A stretch of 50,000 bases of DNA. Origin: Bugula neritina. Lineage: Eukaryota; Bryozoa; Gymnolaemata; Cheilostomatida; Bugulidae. The position numbers and the translations under genes are program-made. Positions 23,751 through 35,470 of this stretch are shown here, in pieces. The notes under the pieces are model-generated. The model searched no databases. It saw nothing but the letters and a program-made list of their open reading frames with translations, and was not told the DNA's origin. The stretch covers positions 19,050,628-19,100,627 of the forward strand of contig OZ037767.1 of assembly GCA_964035545.1 (NCBI GenBank), given 5' to 3'. Positions within the stretch are counted from its first letter, which is position 1. Each line of letters starts with the position of its first letter.

Positions 23751-26700
23751 GTGAGACAATAAAGCTTCTGTCTTTAACAGGAATTTTGCTTTCTGAAAAT
23801 CAATATAATTAAAACTAAGTTCACTGTCAGTGTAAGTAACGTTAACACATTGGGCCATTAAAAATGAATGCTAAAAGTAGGAGTTTAGCTTGGGGTGAAA
23901 ATTAAATTTTAACTTTAAGAGAATACAGTTTTTAGTAGGCCTACTTGCTATAGCTATTACTATATTACCACTGCTATTGCTATTACTATAATATTACAAT
24001 GGCTTTTACTAGTACTATATTACCATTGCTATTGCTATTACTATATCATTTTACCATTGCTATATTGCTGTTAGTATTACTAGATTACTAGAATACTACC
24101 ATTGCTATTGCTATTACTATTACTATAAAATTATTTCTATTGCTATTTTTATTGCTATTACTATTAATATATTACCATTGCTATTGTTATATTATTATTA
24201 TTATTACATTTATATTACCATTGCTATTGCCATTACTATTGAAAGCTGCAATTTAATTTTTTGGTGCATAAGTTATATTGTTGCTTCATGTTAGCGTATT
24301 GCTTAAGCAGTTATAACCTTTGTCATATCAACCAATTGGTCTGTAAACTAAGCTTTATATTATTACTATAGCAATCCTATAGACCAATATATAATTTAGG
24401 ATTTTTATCTCGAATTAATAGTCCAAGTCCACAATAGCTAAATTGCCAATGGTTATGGTGTGGCTGAAGTGTAATGTAACAACTCTAACATTTGATTTGT
24501 ATTCTGTAGTATACTGGGGAGAAGCTAGGCAGAGCAGAGCACACAGATTTAGATGATCACATTAAAGAGCTTTTGCAAAGAGCTGACAAAACTAAAGCTC
24601 AAACTGAACATTTACTTAAATGTACAGCCTCTGTCCTTCATCCAGATCCGAGTAAGTGTAGCAACTGTTCCAGCTAGCTGCAACTACTAATCTTTACATG
24701 ACTAGTACTACTAATAGTTACAATTAGTAATAGTGACTATTGGTAGCAATCATGAGTATAGTGACTAGTGATAGTGTGAGTTGGTACATCTAGTATAATT
24801 TGTACCTGAGTCAGTAATTGTTGTATGATGTAGTAGTGGTTCTATTACCAATAGGAGAGGTCTCAATATAGAAGGCTGTTGTATAAACCGCTACTATTGT
24901 CTCTAATCACTAATTTCTGATGCATTAAAATATTTGGATACAACACTGGAAACATTGATTTTTGTTAACCTAATTTTTTAAGGTTTTTTTTAACAATTTT
25001 GGTTTGAGGTGTAATTTGCAACTATTTCGATAATCTAAATTTTTGCTACATTTCTAATATGGAGCATATAACATAATATTAATTTTTAAATTTATCCATC
25101 ACTGCACCTTCCCTTAAAGACTGTAGTGATAATATCAGCATCAGTGGCAGGAACAGTACTGTTAGTAGCAGCAGCAGCAGCAGCTGCAGCTGCAGTTGCA
25201 GTTGCAGTTACAGTTGCAGTAGCAGTGACATCATTGGCAGTGCTATAGTGCTGCTACAACTAAATACTACTATAACTATTACCACTATTAGTAACACTAG
25301 TTGCAGTGAAAGTAGTGGCATGGGTATAGTATGTGATAGCAAGCACAATTAAAAACAGCAGCGAATAGAATGTTTTAATTTTTTAAGCTAAAGTCAGTTT
25401 TGATTTGAAAATAAAATTTGGTTGATTGGTCGAGTGCTGTGTTCACTGGGAAATTTTGTGACACCTACATTTCATCAAGCGTGTCTATTGACAAACATTA
25501 GTGTTGAAAGTCAAATAGCTCTCATGAATGCATAATATTGAAAATCATATGATTTCAAAATTACATAGCTTGATGAACATATTTCCATGATCTCTTCCCA
25601 TCAATTGTGATATAGAATATTATGCTAAGCTAATTGGTGGCCATTTTACTCATACTAACATCTTTTTGCAGCTGACAGAGCCGAAAATTTTGTACTCAAC
25701 AAACTGGAGAAAATAGGACTAGAGAAAAAGAATCAGAAACTGTCTAATCTGGCTCAATTGGGAGGAGCGATGCTGGAAGCTGGTGCTGTGTTTGACCCAA
25801 GTTCTTCTTACGGTATGTGTTGTAGTGTTGAAGACAGTGGCATAGACCACCGAAGCCTCATGTTGATTTTACATTCATTCACTCAGACTGAAATGTTTTC
25901 TGTTGTCAGCTTGATTTGACTACTGGTGTTTTCAGTTATGTTTTGACCAGTTGTTTAGTACTTCATGCTTCGATATGTTGGCTTTCAATGTGTTGTAAGT
26001 TATGTTCTAGAATTAGTTACAAATTGCCTTACATTTTTGTTGAGATTGGTTTCAAGTTGGAAATACTTCCTAAAGTTTAGTGCTAAAAATCACTCATGAA
26101 ATGTTGCTTCGTTTCCCCAAAAACTGAGTTGAGTCATCAATAGGGAGTGTCTGACAATTGCAAATAAGCACGGTATGGCACCATCAACAGTATTTCTTAT
26201 TGCAATTCATTATGGCATTCTTTAGCCTCAGTTTGTTGAATAACTGGTTTTGATCAGCTTTCATATTATTCTCAGGCAATTCTTTGCTCAAAGTTGGTGA
26301 GACTGAGCAGAAACTTGGAGATTGTGAGAAGACTTTTGTTTCGACAGCCACGAGTGAGTACCTGCAGCCCCTGAAAGCCTTCCTTGACACTGACATGAAG
26401 AACGTTACGGTTAGTAAGTCACTTCCTGTCAGCTAGTCAATCCTATTAAGTATTTGCACACTATGCAAACCCTACAGGCAGTTGATTAATTTCATTTTTT
26501 AACATTTTGCCAGCTGGTGGAAGAAAATCAACTGCGAAAAGCACCAAGTTGCATCTTACTTTTAGCTAATGGCAATTTTTTTCAATTGATTAAACAGACT
26601 TTTGTTCTAAACAGGAGGCTTGTGTTGGAACTTTTTTAAAGTGTGTTCATCAAAAGTCTGTTTTAACAGCTGTTGTGTTTACCTACTAGCCGCTGTGGTG

Positions 26701-29700
26701 TAATCGCTAGCTTGCCTGCTTGCAATCCTGAATCCCAATGGGTGCAAAATCATTTTACACCTATTAATGTGGAAAGTTTTTCAACGTTAAATGGCAATAC
26801 AAACAATGGCTATAGACTATATAAACTACTTGCTGCTGAAGTAACGTGAAGCCAAGACGGTTTGGTAAATATTTACTTTTCATTGGTATGGCATATATAG
26901 AAATACATATTTAGTCAGAGTCAGCTCTCATTTTTATAAGTCTTGGTTCTGAAAACAGGAAACCACGCACATCTAACCAGATTGGGTTTCTAAATGAGTT
27001 AAGTTATGCTGTTTAGAAATAATAGTGAGAATAAAGTTTTGCATTTTTGAAGATTGGTCTTTGAACTAGTGAAAGTGGAAAATATTTTTACAGTAGAGAA
27101 ATGTGGTGAATAAATTGGTTTTTATATGCAGTGAGCTCAGAATGCATATCTACTGGGTATTCTCGTACTCTCTGTTCTATATGTTTGTGCAGTCTTTTGT
27201 CTGATAACAACCACATTAGCATGCTTGTTGCCTGATTCACAGAATCACAATGTACCTGTACAACTATTTGCTGGTAGAGAAAGCAATAGCCAGCATGAAT
27301 CCATGCTTCGTTGTAAATATAGAACATTTGATCAGACATTATAATAACTAATAATCTACTGGTAGTATACAGTAAAAACATTAGAGCTTGTGACATAGAT
27401 ATAGTATAATTAATAATACGCATAATATATAATTAGTAATATAATCACATAAAACAGCTAATGATATATTCAAAATACAACAAATAACATATAGTACCAG
27501 AATATAATATAAAATACCAGAACAATAATACAGCATCAGTATAACTAATAATATAAAGACAAAGTACTGTACAATAATATACTTCCAGTATAACAAATAA
27601 AACACAGACAGTTTAAAACTAAAATTATACAAATAGCGTTATCAACAATTTAAAAGAATAACATTTTACCAAAACATTTTACTAAAATACTACATATTAT
27701 TACGATTTTTTGGCCTACAGAAAGGAAAGCGAGATCTGGAAGCTAAGAGGTTAGATTTGGATGCTGCCAAGAATAAATTGAAAAAAGCAAAGTCTAAGAA
27801 AGGCAATTCGGACGTGAGTTTATTTGTAAATATATAGCACATAATATTGTCATATCATACACCAGGAATTACATTACTATGTGTACCACAAACTATACAC
27901 TATATTTTCTTGAGTATGATATAAATCTAGGTAATGCAGTGTGACCAGTAGAATGGCACGTAGCAATTCGTGTGTGATATGATGGGATAAAAAGCATTAC
28001 ATCAACTTTATTTCTTGATTAAAATTTTTGTAGATTTGATATAAAATAAATTCAATGATGATTAATGAAAGTCTAAGAAAATTGAGAGTTTCAGATTTAG
28101 TGGTGATGCCAATGACTCCCCCTTGCTGTGACCAAATCTCACGAAGGTCACCTCAATGGTCATGTTCGAGCAGATGCATTGTGTGGTTACCAGCCGCGAA
28201 TTCAATACTTACATCTTGGGGCATGACCTCCATGCTGTGCAGATAGTGCATTTCCTCTTCCATTGCTAGGTGTAAGGCCCAGTCTCCTTCTCTAACAGCT
28301 ATGATGTGGGTGTTGATGATAAAAATTGGTCCAATAAAGCACATGACCCACAGTTTTGCTGTTATTGATCTCTCTGCAATCTTAATCAACATCTTTTCAA
28401 GGTCTTTCATGCTAGGGATTACACTTTCATCATGACTAGCTTTAACAGTTCTCCCACCAATATTCTCAAACCTCGTACATTCTAGGGAAACTTTTTTTAT
28501 TTAGCATTTTGGAGAAACCACCAAAAGTAGAATTAACTATTTCTACCAAATCACTTTTAGCTATTAGTGTTCCAGTGCACCCAACATATGTCATTAAAAG
28601 GAGAGAAATTAATAGTAAACGTTAATGAAAGGGGATTGGTATGAAAAAGGTAGGAAACCACTGTTCTAATAGATGTATTACTTCCCCCAGCATGAAATAC
28701 ATTTTCATTCATCAAAAAACTGTTTACAAATGCTTTTGGAGGAAAAGTCGAATGTGCTGATTGTAGAAATAGTTTTCGAAAGCAAAAATGTCAGATAAAT
28801 GATGCGTCAATAATAAAGCAATTAAATTATGTTAAGAAGCCATGGTGCTGTGTTATTAAGGTTGTTAACCCCTTTTTATAACTTTAAAAAACATAGCTAA
28901 AGTTTTAAAACTGAAAATAACCATTAAGTTGGCAGCTCAACAAACCTTTTTGATAGGCATGCTAGTTTGAAATAAATAGCTATTTAGCTCATATGGCAAT
29001 GACGTTGCAATTTAAGTTTGCAGAACCCTTTTCAGCTTTATTTGGTAGACATATTTGTAATCAGCATATAAAATCACACCATATAGTAAACTTTCATGAA
29101 GTTAGAACAAACTGATGCAGAGATGCAAGGAATTAATAAACGCGGCAAGGCTAAAATGAATAATTAAGGCTTAGCTTAGTTACCCTAGGGTATCATTTGT
29201 CTATTACTCAATAATGCACATGATAAAGGTACATGCATCTTTATTATATTAATTTCTAAAGATTTCAAAGCATTGGAACCTTAAATTTAGCCCCAATGGG
29301 TAGGTACGTTTGAATAAAAAAAATCCTTTGGTGCCTGGCGGCCATCTTGAATTTCTCAAAATGCTCTAGGGTAAGAAGTCCACACCCACCTGGAAACATT
29401 TACCTAGACCCTATATTTGAATAATCAGGAGAGAAAAAAACTTTATCCGGGGTTGCGAACCTAAGTCAAAAATTGGCATTTTTCTGCCAGACTAATGTGC
29501 CATGCTGCGTTTAGATTACTGTAAGGAATTAAAGGGTTAATCTCTATAACTTTTGTATTATTCTCAGTGTGATGATATTTATCTGAAAAATAGTAATTTA
29601 ATTTTACAGTATAGAGTCTAATCTGATTAATAAAGCCTTCCACATCTAATTAATTCCAAGTGCAGACAACTAACAGTTTCAACCTTTGATATTGTATTAT

Positions 29701-31187
29701 TTCTGTAATTGTTTGTAGGAGATGATTGCAAAGGTTTGTTGAGATATTTTCAAGTCTTCCATTGTACTTACAGGTTGTGTTTAACTTATATGTAGCTCAA
29801 AAATGATTTGCTTGCTAAAACTTTCCTTCATGTTGTTGATGTAGCCTTCTGCTACAGTTACTATAGACAAATTGCTATACAGATTAGATATCCTAAACAA
29901 AAGATATCTAATCTGTAAAGCAAGAATTGTCACCAGCATGTGAAAGTGTAGTAAAAAGTGTGTTTGTGTACTGGAGAGGGTGTTGATGTTATAAAAGCAG
30001 TGTTAGTGTGGTGGAAGGGGTATTGATGCATTGAAAAGCAGGGCTATGTTCGGAGAGTGTTGCATTTGCCAACTAAAATGAATGTAACTTTTTTTGGCTA
30101 AATTGAAGGACTTTACTCTTAAACTGTTGTATATCTCTAATTTTTTTTTACAAAGGAAAATTGTTTTAAACATACTTCCTAGCCTCCAATTAAATTTTTT
30201 TTAAAATGAAATTACAAAAACCATATTTTAATTGTAAAAATTGAGATAAGCAGACTTTTATTCATATAATTAAAGCAGTAGATTGTCAAGAGTAGTTACT
30301 AGAACTGAGCAAAGGTAAAGGTGAATGTAGCTAGATAAGTATTTCGCTCTGTCATGCACAAGATCAAAACCGAATGTAAAAATTTTTCACCACCAGCCAA
30401 TTTTTTATTGAATTTATTAATTGTTTAGGGAAATTTTCTGATGTCAAAATTAATCTTAAACTCCATGCTTTCACAAAGCTGATTTTATGATGTCAGCTCA
30501 GTAAACTTTGCTGAGGTGACCATGCAGTCGCACTTTTTTTGCTAGTTTATAGGTTAATTTATAACTTTAGGTGGAGTCTGAAGTGAAACACGCCCAATCA
30601 GAGTTTGATAAACAGGCTGAGACTACTATACAGCTTTTAGAAGGTAATTATAGTATGTCATCAGCTTTTTGATGGGTTTATACTACAAGCATGTAGAAAT
30701 GCAACTTGTTATTACTTTTCTAATTTTCTTCTAGTTAAATTTATGGAGGTAAAATTTATTGGATATCATAAAAATCCTTTTTAACGGAAAAGTGACTTTT
30801 ACAATAAAATAATGCTTTTACTAATTGAATCAGATAACTTGAAAGAAGATATTGTTTATGTTAGAACAGCATAGAGTTAGGTTTGTTTTTGGTTAAAAAA
30901 TGTTGCAGGCCATTGCTTCAATTATACTAATAAATAAGTAGAGGTTTCTTTGAAAACTATTTTAATTGCTATTATTTTCTACCAAAACATGTTTGTCAGT
31001 CATTAGACTGTAGTTTTAGCTTTACAAAACCATTCTCATTTTAGAAGTGAACCAGTTTTATGAGAGCCAAACAAAAAGCCTGAAGAAGTTTGTGGAGGCG
31101 CAGGCTAGTTACTACGCCAGCTGCCATCAGTATATGCAGGACTTGCAGCATCAACTGGACAGGTGTGGCGGCAGACTGTTTCCATAA
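23691..31187 (+). CDS. SH3GLB1: endophilin-B (SH3GLB-type) BAR protein, copy A
   Basis: N-BAR protein of the endophilin-B family, which bends membranes in mitochondrial dynamics, autophagy and endosome traffic. Eight exons (23,691-23,750; 24,510-24,651; 25,672-25,812; 26,276-26,409; 27,721-27,813; 29,719-29,733; 30,571-30,643; 31,045-31,162 or stop at 31,187) agree in phase. The N-terminal amphipathic helix MDGLKSFAGEASALVDRAVQ is followed by TGEKLGRAEHTDLD, LGGAMLEAGAVF, KVGETEQKLG, KRLDLDAAKNKLKKAK, QSEFDKQAE and SYYASCHQYMQDLQHQLD, the full BAR fold. The final BAR exon either reads on to a stop (tail CGGRLFP) or splices at a weak GTGTGG donor. No SH3 exon was found before the duplication junction. 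Head to head with the helicase gene. The B1 versus B2 assignment is not meaningful here. Confidence 0.88.
23938..24242. repeat. imperfect TAC/TTG triplet-rich repeat (unit 1)
   Basis: Repeated ATTACTATATTACCATTGCT words in endophilin-B A intron 1. The unit 2 counterpart at 37,150-37,285 is less than half as long. Confidence 0.85.
24510..24651 (+). CDS. SH3GLB1: endophilin-B A exon 2
   Basis: Acceptor TTCTGTAG|TAT, donor CCGA|GTAAGT, phase 0 in, 1 out. Start of BAR helix 1 (TGEKLGRAEHTDLDDHIKEL). Confidence 0.92.
25166..25228. repeat. GCA triplet repeat
   Basis: AGCAGC then GCAGTT units in endophilin-B A intron 2. Reduced to a few AGC units at 38,210-38,225 in unit 2. Confidence 0.9.
25672..25812 (+). 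CDS. SH3GLB1: endophilin-B A exon 3
   Basis: Acceptor TTTTTGCAG|CT, donor TTACG|GTATGT, phase 1 in and out. Contains NLAQLGGAMLEAGAVFDP. Confidence 0.92.
26276..26409 (+). CDS. SH3GLB1: endophilin-B A exon 4
   Basis: Acceptor ATTCTCAG|GC, donor TTACG|GTTAGT, phase 1 in, 0 out. Contains SLLKVGETEQKLGDCEKTF and a YLQPLKAFLDTDM helix. Confidence 0.93.
26672..26762 (+). repeat. tRNA-like SINE fragment (unit 1, intron 4)
   Basis: GCCGCTGTGGTGTAATCGCT then AGCTTGCCTGCTTGCAATCC resembles a tRNA 5' half with a box A. Counterpart at 39,755. The box B is degraded. Confidence 0.5.
27721..27813 (+). CDS. SH3GLB1: endophilin-B A exon 5
   Basis: 31 codons, acceptor CCTACAG|AAA, donor CGGAC|GTGAGT, phase 0. 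Contains the endophilin hallmark KRLDLDAAKNKLKKAK. Confidence 0.94.
28085..29490. mobile_element. unit 1-specific block in endophilin-B intron 5
   Basis: About 1.4 kb absent from unit 2, where a different stretch of roughly 70-90 bp stands in its place. It carries the minus-strand reading-frame remnant at its left end. Clear terminal repeats or a target duplication were not found. Confidence 0.4.
28092..28475 (-). pseudogene. transposon-like reading frame remnant
   Basis: About 110 codons on the minus strand run from near 28,475, through VKASHDESVIPSM, IAERSITAKLWVMCFIGPIF and REGDWALHLAMEEEM, to a stop at about 28,140, then WSQQGGVIGITTKSETLNFL. The A-x-L-W and D-W-x-L-H-L spacing recalls an uncharacterised protein family common in invertebrate repeat-rich genomes. 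Present only in unit 1. Confidence 0.4.
29719..29733 (+). CDS. SH3GLB1: endophilin-B A exon 6 (15-bp microexon)
   Basis: Acceptor TTTGTAG|GAG, donor GCAAAG|GTTTGT. Encodes EMIAK in phase 0. The same 15 bases and both splice sites are kept at 41,471 in copy B while the intron around them has diverged, which supports it as real and perhaps alternatively used. Confidence 0.75.
29881..29914. other. perfect 12-bp inverted repeat, unit 1 only
   Basis: AGATTAGATATC and its reverse complement, 10-base loop. Unit 2 keeps only the right arm (about 41,613). Confidence 0.8.
30571..30643 (+). CDS. SH3GLB1: endophilin-B A exon 7
   Basis: Acceptor ACTTTAG|GTG, donor GAAG|GTAATT, phase 0 in, 1 out. Contains HAQSEFDKQAETT, BAR helix 3. 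Confidence 0.92.
31045..31187 (+). CDS. SH3GLB1: endophilin-B A exon 8 (end of BAR)
   Basis: Acceptor CATTTTAG|AA, phase 1 in. Contains KKFVEAQASYYASCHQYMQD. A weak donor (ACAG|GTGTGG) at 31,162 or a stop at 31,185-31,187 ends it. Confidence 0.88.
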
Positions 31188-31292
31188 CTACATACTCTTC
31201 TAATAACCTAGCTTGGCATTTGTGGCACTAGATATGTGATATGTGGTATGATTATCTGTACGTTACCTATCCATGCTATCTTGAGAACTGCT

Positions 31293-31400
31293 GTAGTGTT
31301 GAGTTTACCCAGCAGCCCCTGTGGTGTGATGATTTAGCTCGCCTGCTTGTAAGTGGGGGGGGGAGAGATTATTTTACAACTGCCATTTTAAACTGCTTGT
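31293..31400 (+). repeat. tRNA-like SINE fragment (unit 1, 3' of BAR exon)
   Basis: Head TAGTGTTGAGTTTACCCAGC, then TGTGGTGTGATGATTTAGCT and a G run, then ACTGCCATTTTAAACTGC. Same family as at 26,672. Confidence 0.5.
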
Positions 31401-31828
31401 GATTTTTTCTGCCAAAATTGTCAGGACATGGTAAAACCTCTAATTTACATTCTGCTGATTGCTAGTATAATCAAACTACTCTTAGAACTTATCTGCTAAC
31501 CGTTGTATGCTTTCTTCTTGTGATTATCTAACTTATTGAATTACAATGTCGCTTATAAGATTATTTCCAGTATTTCTTAGCTGTAGCAGTTGATTGTGCT
31601 CATGATCATTGAGCAAAGGTTGGATTTTGCAAAGATGTTTATATGACTGACCCTGATCCTTATAAACTTGTAAATTTTCAAATCGCCTTATTTTGTTGGC
31701 AACTTCATAGCTCAATTCATTAGCATTTGCAAAGGGAATTAAAACTGATAGTGTGAAAGAGACAAAATGCTACTCTTTGTTTCTCCATCAGTATAGTCTT
31801 TGTGTCTAGTTAAAATTAATATAAACAG

Positions 31829-32012
31829 AGGTGCTCCAGGTTTCAGCTCTGCAGCAGTGGTAGCGTCAGAAGCAGCAGTAGCAGTAATAGCAAAATTTTT
31901 AGTGGTAGATGCAGCAGGAAATGTTAGAATATTTGAAAAGTTTCACTCTTTGCTGAGTTCCCTATTTAACTGTTGGTACATTGAGTGTGTGAAAGTATCA
32001 CAAAAAGTTTAA
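31829..32012 (+). CDS. possible alternative last exon of endophilin-B A
   Basis: After acceptor TAAACAG the phase needed from exon 8 (2 leftover bases) opens a frame of about 60 codons to a stop at 32,012, starting GAPGFSSAAVVAS. The matching stretch in copy B is also open but ends earlier. The DNA is an AGC/AGT-like simple sequence, so coding is doubtful. Confidence 0.25.
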
Positions 32013-32537
32013 AATTTATTATACTCATTGGTTTATTATATTCTGCTATGTAACTGCAGTAACTGAAAAATTTCGAGTATATTTATTAATTTATGCACCT
32101 ACATCTAACCAAAACGTCTAACCAAACCGTCTAACCAAAGCTTGGTGAAACAAGGAAATATTGCAGCTTTGTTGATTGAGTAAAACCATGGTGGAATATT
32201 TATATTTTGCATCAAGATGTGTTTTGGTTTTTTTGTAGTTTATAACTGCCCGCTGGAAAAAGAACTCAAGTAATTGGATGATGGCAGAAAGAACTGGTTA
32301 ATAGAGTTGATTGTCACTGTCACATATAAAAACTATTGCTATTGCTGTGTATCTGAATAAAATAATAAATACTACCATTATCTTCAAATTAATGTGCAAA
32401 ACTGTGTAAACTCTGCACTGTAGTCTTGTGTGCTTCATGTTATTTTTAAACGTAACTAAGTGGGTTTTAGTTCTACAGTTTTACAAAAACTCATGACTTT
32501 ACTATCACCATCTTGTGTAGCTTATATTAATATTGTG

Positions 32538-35470
32538 CCTTTTACATCCCTCAATGCACGCCAAACGTAAGGATTGTATAACATGTACATTTGCAAGTTT
32601 ATCTCCGACATATTGTAACTGTCATGCTCAGCTGTGTCACCTTGAAGCTCTAGTTTGTAATGGGCAAAATTTACTAAAATAACAAAGATGTATAAATGTA
32701 ATGCAAGCAAGTTTATAACTATGTGAATATATCATAGCGTTAGAGTCATCCATCCTTGCATAATTTGTGCTTGGAATGAAATTTGCAAAATTTACAGATA
32801 TTGCATTATTTCTTATAGAAAAATAAAATAAATAAGTTTCCTTGTACTTTTCTTCTTTATTGAATTCAAGTAAAACTCAGGTAAACAAATAATTTTGTGA
32901 GGAACAAAAATAGATCGATGTAAAGTAAAATTGCAGAAATCAATGATTACAATTCTGAAAAAATTGTCTGTTATAACTCAGTCAATGTTCATCAACCATA
33001 ATGCAAAGTGTCTAGAAGGAAGGCAAAATTTGCCAAACCAGTACAGTACCCTCTTGAGCTAAAAGTAATAAACTGAGGCTTAACATACATCAGTCTGTCA
33101 GAGTTCCCGGAACATATTATATTACCTATATTATTAATTGCAGTTGTGTAAATATCAAAAGCTTCATCCATATTTCCCCAAGGAAGTTCTAAAACCTCTT
33201 TCTTACTCTCAAGCTGTAGATTGACATTGACCATTTTCTCTTCCATACTAAAAGAAACATTCAGAAAATTATTTATAAATTGATTCATTGCATCTCACAA
33301 ACATGACAACACCTTGCAAAATTCAGTGTAAATACCGGCTATAACATAAGTAGGTATGAATAAAAATGAGAGAAAAAGTCAAAACTCTGTTGGCTTATTT
33401 AAAATAAAAACTCATTTAAGGTATTTGCAAGATGTCACGAAAAGCTATTTCTGCCCCATGCCCCTCTATATTTGATGGTTTGATTTCTTGCAGAAGAACA
33501 TTGACTCAGAAAGTTATTGATGAAATAGTCATTGTCTGCTATACATTTGATGGCAAGTTCTTTGTTAAGTTTCTGAATGTGCAAATTAATGTTTAGATAC
33601 TCAATACCAAGTTTTAAGCAATCTTTGAAAATCTTTCGGATAGCCTTTTTATCACTGACATAGATACAAATAAACATAATTGGTAGACAATAGGCAATGC
33701 GGGACATGATGAAATTTTTGAATTACATATTTGCTAGAGGTTAAGAGCTAAGATACACAAAATTCTTCACAATATACATTCTTCTTGATACTTTTGTAAC
33801 TACTGATTGTACATATTTATGAAATCTCAAACTCTGATCCACTAACACACCAAGGTATCTCACTTTTTCAGACAGTACAATGTTGGTTCCATTCAATACG
33901 GGAGTAGGGGTATGAGGTTTAGCACGTTGGGTTGAGAACATCATTTCTTGAGTCTTGCTAGGGTCTAATAATAGATTTAAATCATCACATTGCTTAGAAA
34001 TTATTTTAATATTGTCAAGGTAAATATTTAGATCAGACTGTTTGCCATTAATGCAGCCAACAATGCAAGCGTCATTTGCAGATTTAATTACAGTTATGTT
34101 GCTCTGGCTTGAGTTAATCCTACTAATGTAGATAGAAAACAATAGTGGAGATGAGCAGCACACTTGGAGAGTTACTGTGTTAGTTATGACTGAATTTGAT
34201 GTTATACCATCCACTATTGTGCACTGTACTCTGTAAGAAAGCTGTAAATCCACTCAGTAACATTGTAGTCAAGATGAGTTAGTTGTGTAATGAGGTCTGG
34301 AATAGATATAGTGTTGAAAGCAGAAGAGAAGTCTATAAAGAGGTACCTTGCATAATTGGATGTTTTCTTGTCAATAAAACTTGTCACAGTAGTAGTTAGA
34401 CATAACAGCGCATCTTGTGTAGAGCGATTTGTATGATCTGTGAACTGATATTTATCTATAGGTGTATGAGTTGTAATGTAGTGTTTGATAAGCCTTTCCA
34501 ACATTTTGCATATGCAGCTTGTGAGAGCAATTGGGCAATATTGTTTAAGTAGTTCAGGATTTTTGACTTTAGGAAGTGGCTTGATCATTGCAGATTTCCA
34601 TGAATTTGGAGTTGTCTTAGATTTGATAGAGAAAGTAAACAGTTTTGTAAAAACATGTGCTAGAACTTGATAGCAGCAGATTTTCAAAACTATTGGAATG
34701 AGACCATCAGGACCTGCACTTTTTCAAAAGTTTAGTCCCTTTAGATGTTTGAGAACAGCATCTTTTGATATTTCCAATTGAAGTGCACTGTTAATGTTTT
34801 TATCGGAAACAGGCTGATGAGAACAATTTATGAGATATAGTATAGGTAGTATAAGTTGGACTTATAGGCAATGGCTTAAAAGCTTAGCTATTTACAGTAT
34901 CAATTTTATTAAAAACTTATATGGGTCTTGCTCTATAATCCACCTAAAAACCTGCAGCTGGATTACATTTTATCTACTTTTCAGAAAGTTAACTATATAA
35001 TGTACCATGCACTAAATTGATGACACACCCACATTTAAATTATAGTCAATTAAATCTAGGTATATTTTGAGCTACTTGTTATCAAATTAAAACGATGGCA
35101 ATGAATCTATAGCTTATAAAAGCTTTTAATTAAAGCATTTAACATGTTTCAATAAATTGCTTTAGCCTTAATTTCAAATAACTAAAAGTTACCATCACCA
35201 TGGCCAAAAGTAGAAATAGCGATATATACTATGTTGAAAAAAGCAGACTAGGTACCGCAAAATACGCAAAATACGATGCTGTATGGCTATGACTAATGCA
35301 TGACTCAACAGTGTGTTATTAGAATATGACTAATATATTATTATTACTCACATGTGACTCATACAATTCAACTCAGACTCCCTGGTGACAAAAATATACT
35401 CTGATAATCTTTTCGTTGATAGGAATTGGGATATAATTGCCACCTCTGCTTATCAAAAATGTTTGATCGT
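32538..35470 (-). pseudogene. 5' fragment of the CARD/helicase gene (duplicated exons 1-3)
   Basis: Unit 2 copy of helicase exons 3 (32,538-32,673), 2 (33,126-33,247) and 1 (about 35,384-35,450). Exons 2 and 3 keep open frames ([34 protein letters not shown]). Exon 1 has lost its donor (GTAAGT replaced by a GGAGTC-type sequence after CACCA) and the ATG is GTG. Exon 3 is cut by the duplication junction, so no helicase follows. A retroelement sits between exons 1 and 2. It cannot make the helicase; a short CARD-like peptide from another promoter cannot be excluded. Confidence 0.85.
33280..34822 (-). mobile_element. CR1/Rex-type non-LTR retroelement, 5'-truncated and decayed
   Basis: Reverse transcriptase fragments in three frames: KSAGPDGLIPIVLK (about 34,720), SAFNTISIPDLI (34,214-34,687), VLNGTNIVLSEKVRYLGVLV (33,741-34,253) and a C-terminal part with RIAYCLPIMF (33,435-33,707). 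The catalytic YADD box is mutated (SANDA) and frames are broken, so it is inactive. It lies only in unit 2, between duplicated exons 1 and 2, and so inserted after the duplication. Unit 1 shows the empty site near 22,270. Confidence 0.85.

Larger units (their letters stand above)
21480..32537. repeat. tandem segmental duplication, unit 1
   Basis: Direct repeat unit of about 11 kb. It starts inside helicase exon 3 at the string CCTTTTACATCCCTCAATGC (21,481) and ends in TATTGTG at 32,537. All of endophilin-B copy A lies in it. It aligns to unit 2 throughout, apart from large indels at 28,085-29,490 and about 30,090-30,540. Confidence 0.93.

Noticed and set aside
26184-26396. Minus-strand 70-codon frame, also at 39,215-39,427
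   Set aside because: Antisense shadow of endophilin-B exon 4; kept in both copies only because the exon is conserved.
27381-27632. Minus-strand hydrophobic 83-codon frame
   Set aside because: AT-rich intron sequence coding mostly Y, I and L; broken in the second duplication unit.
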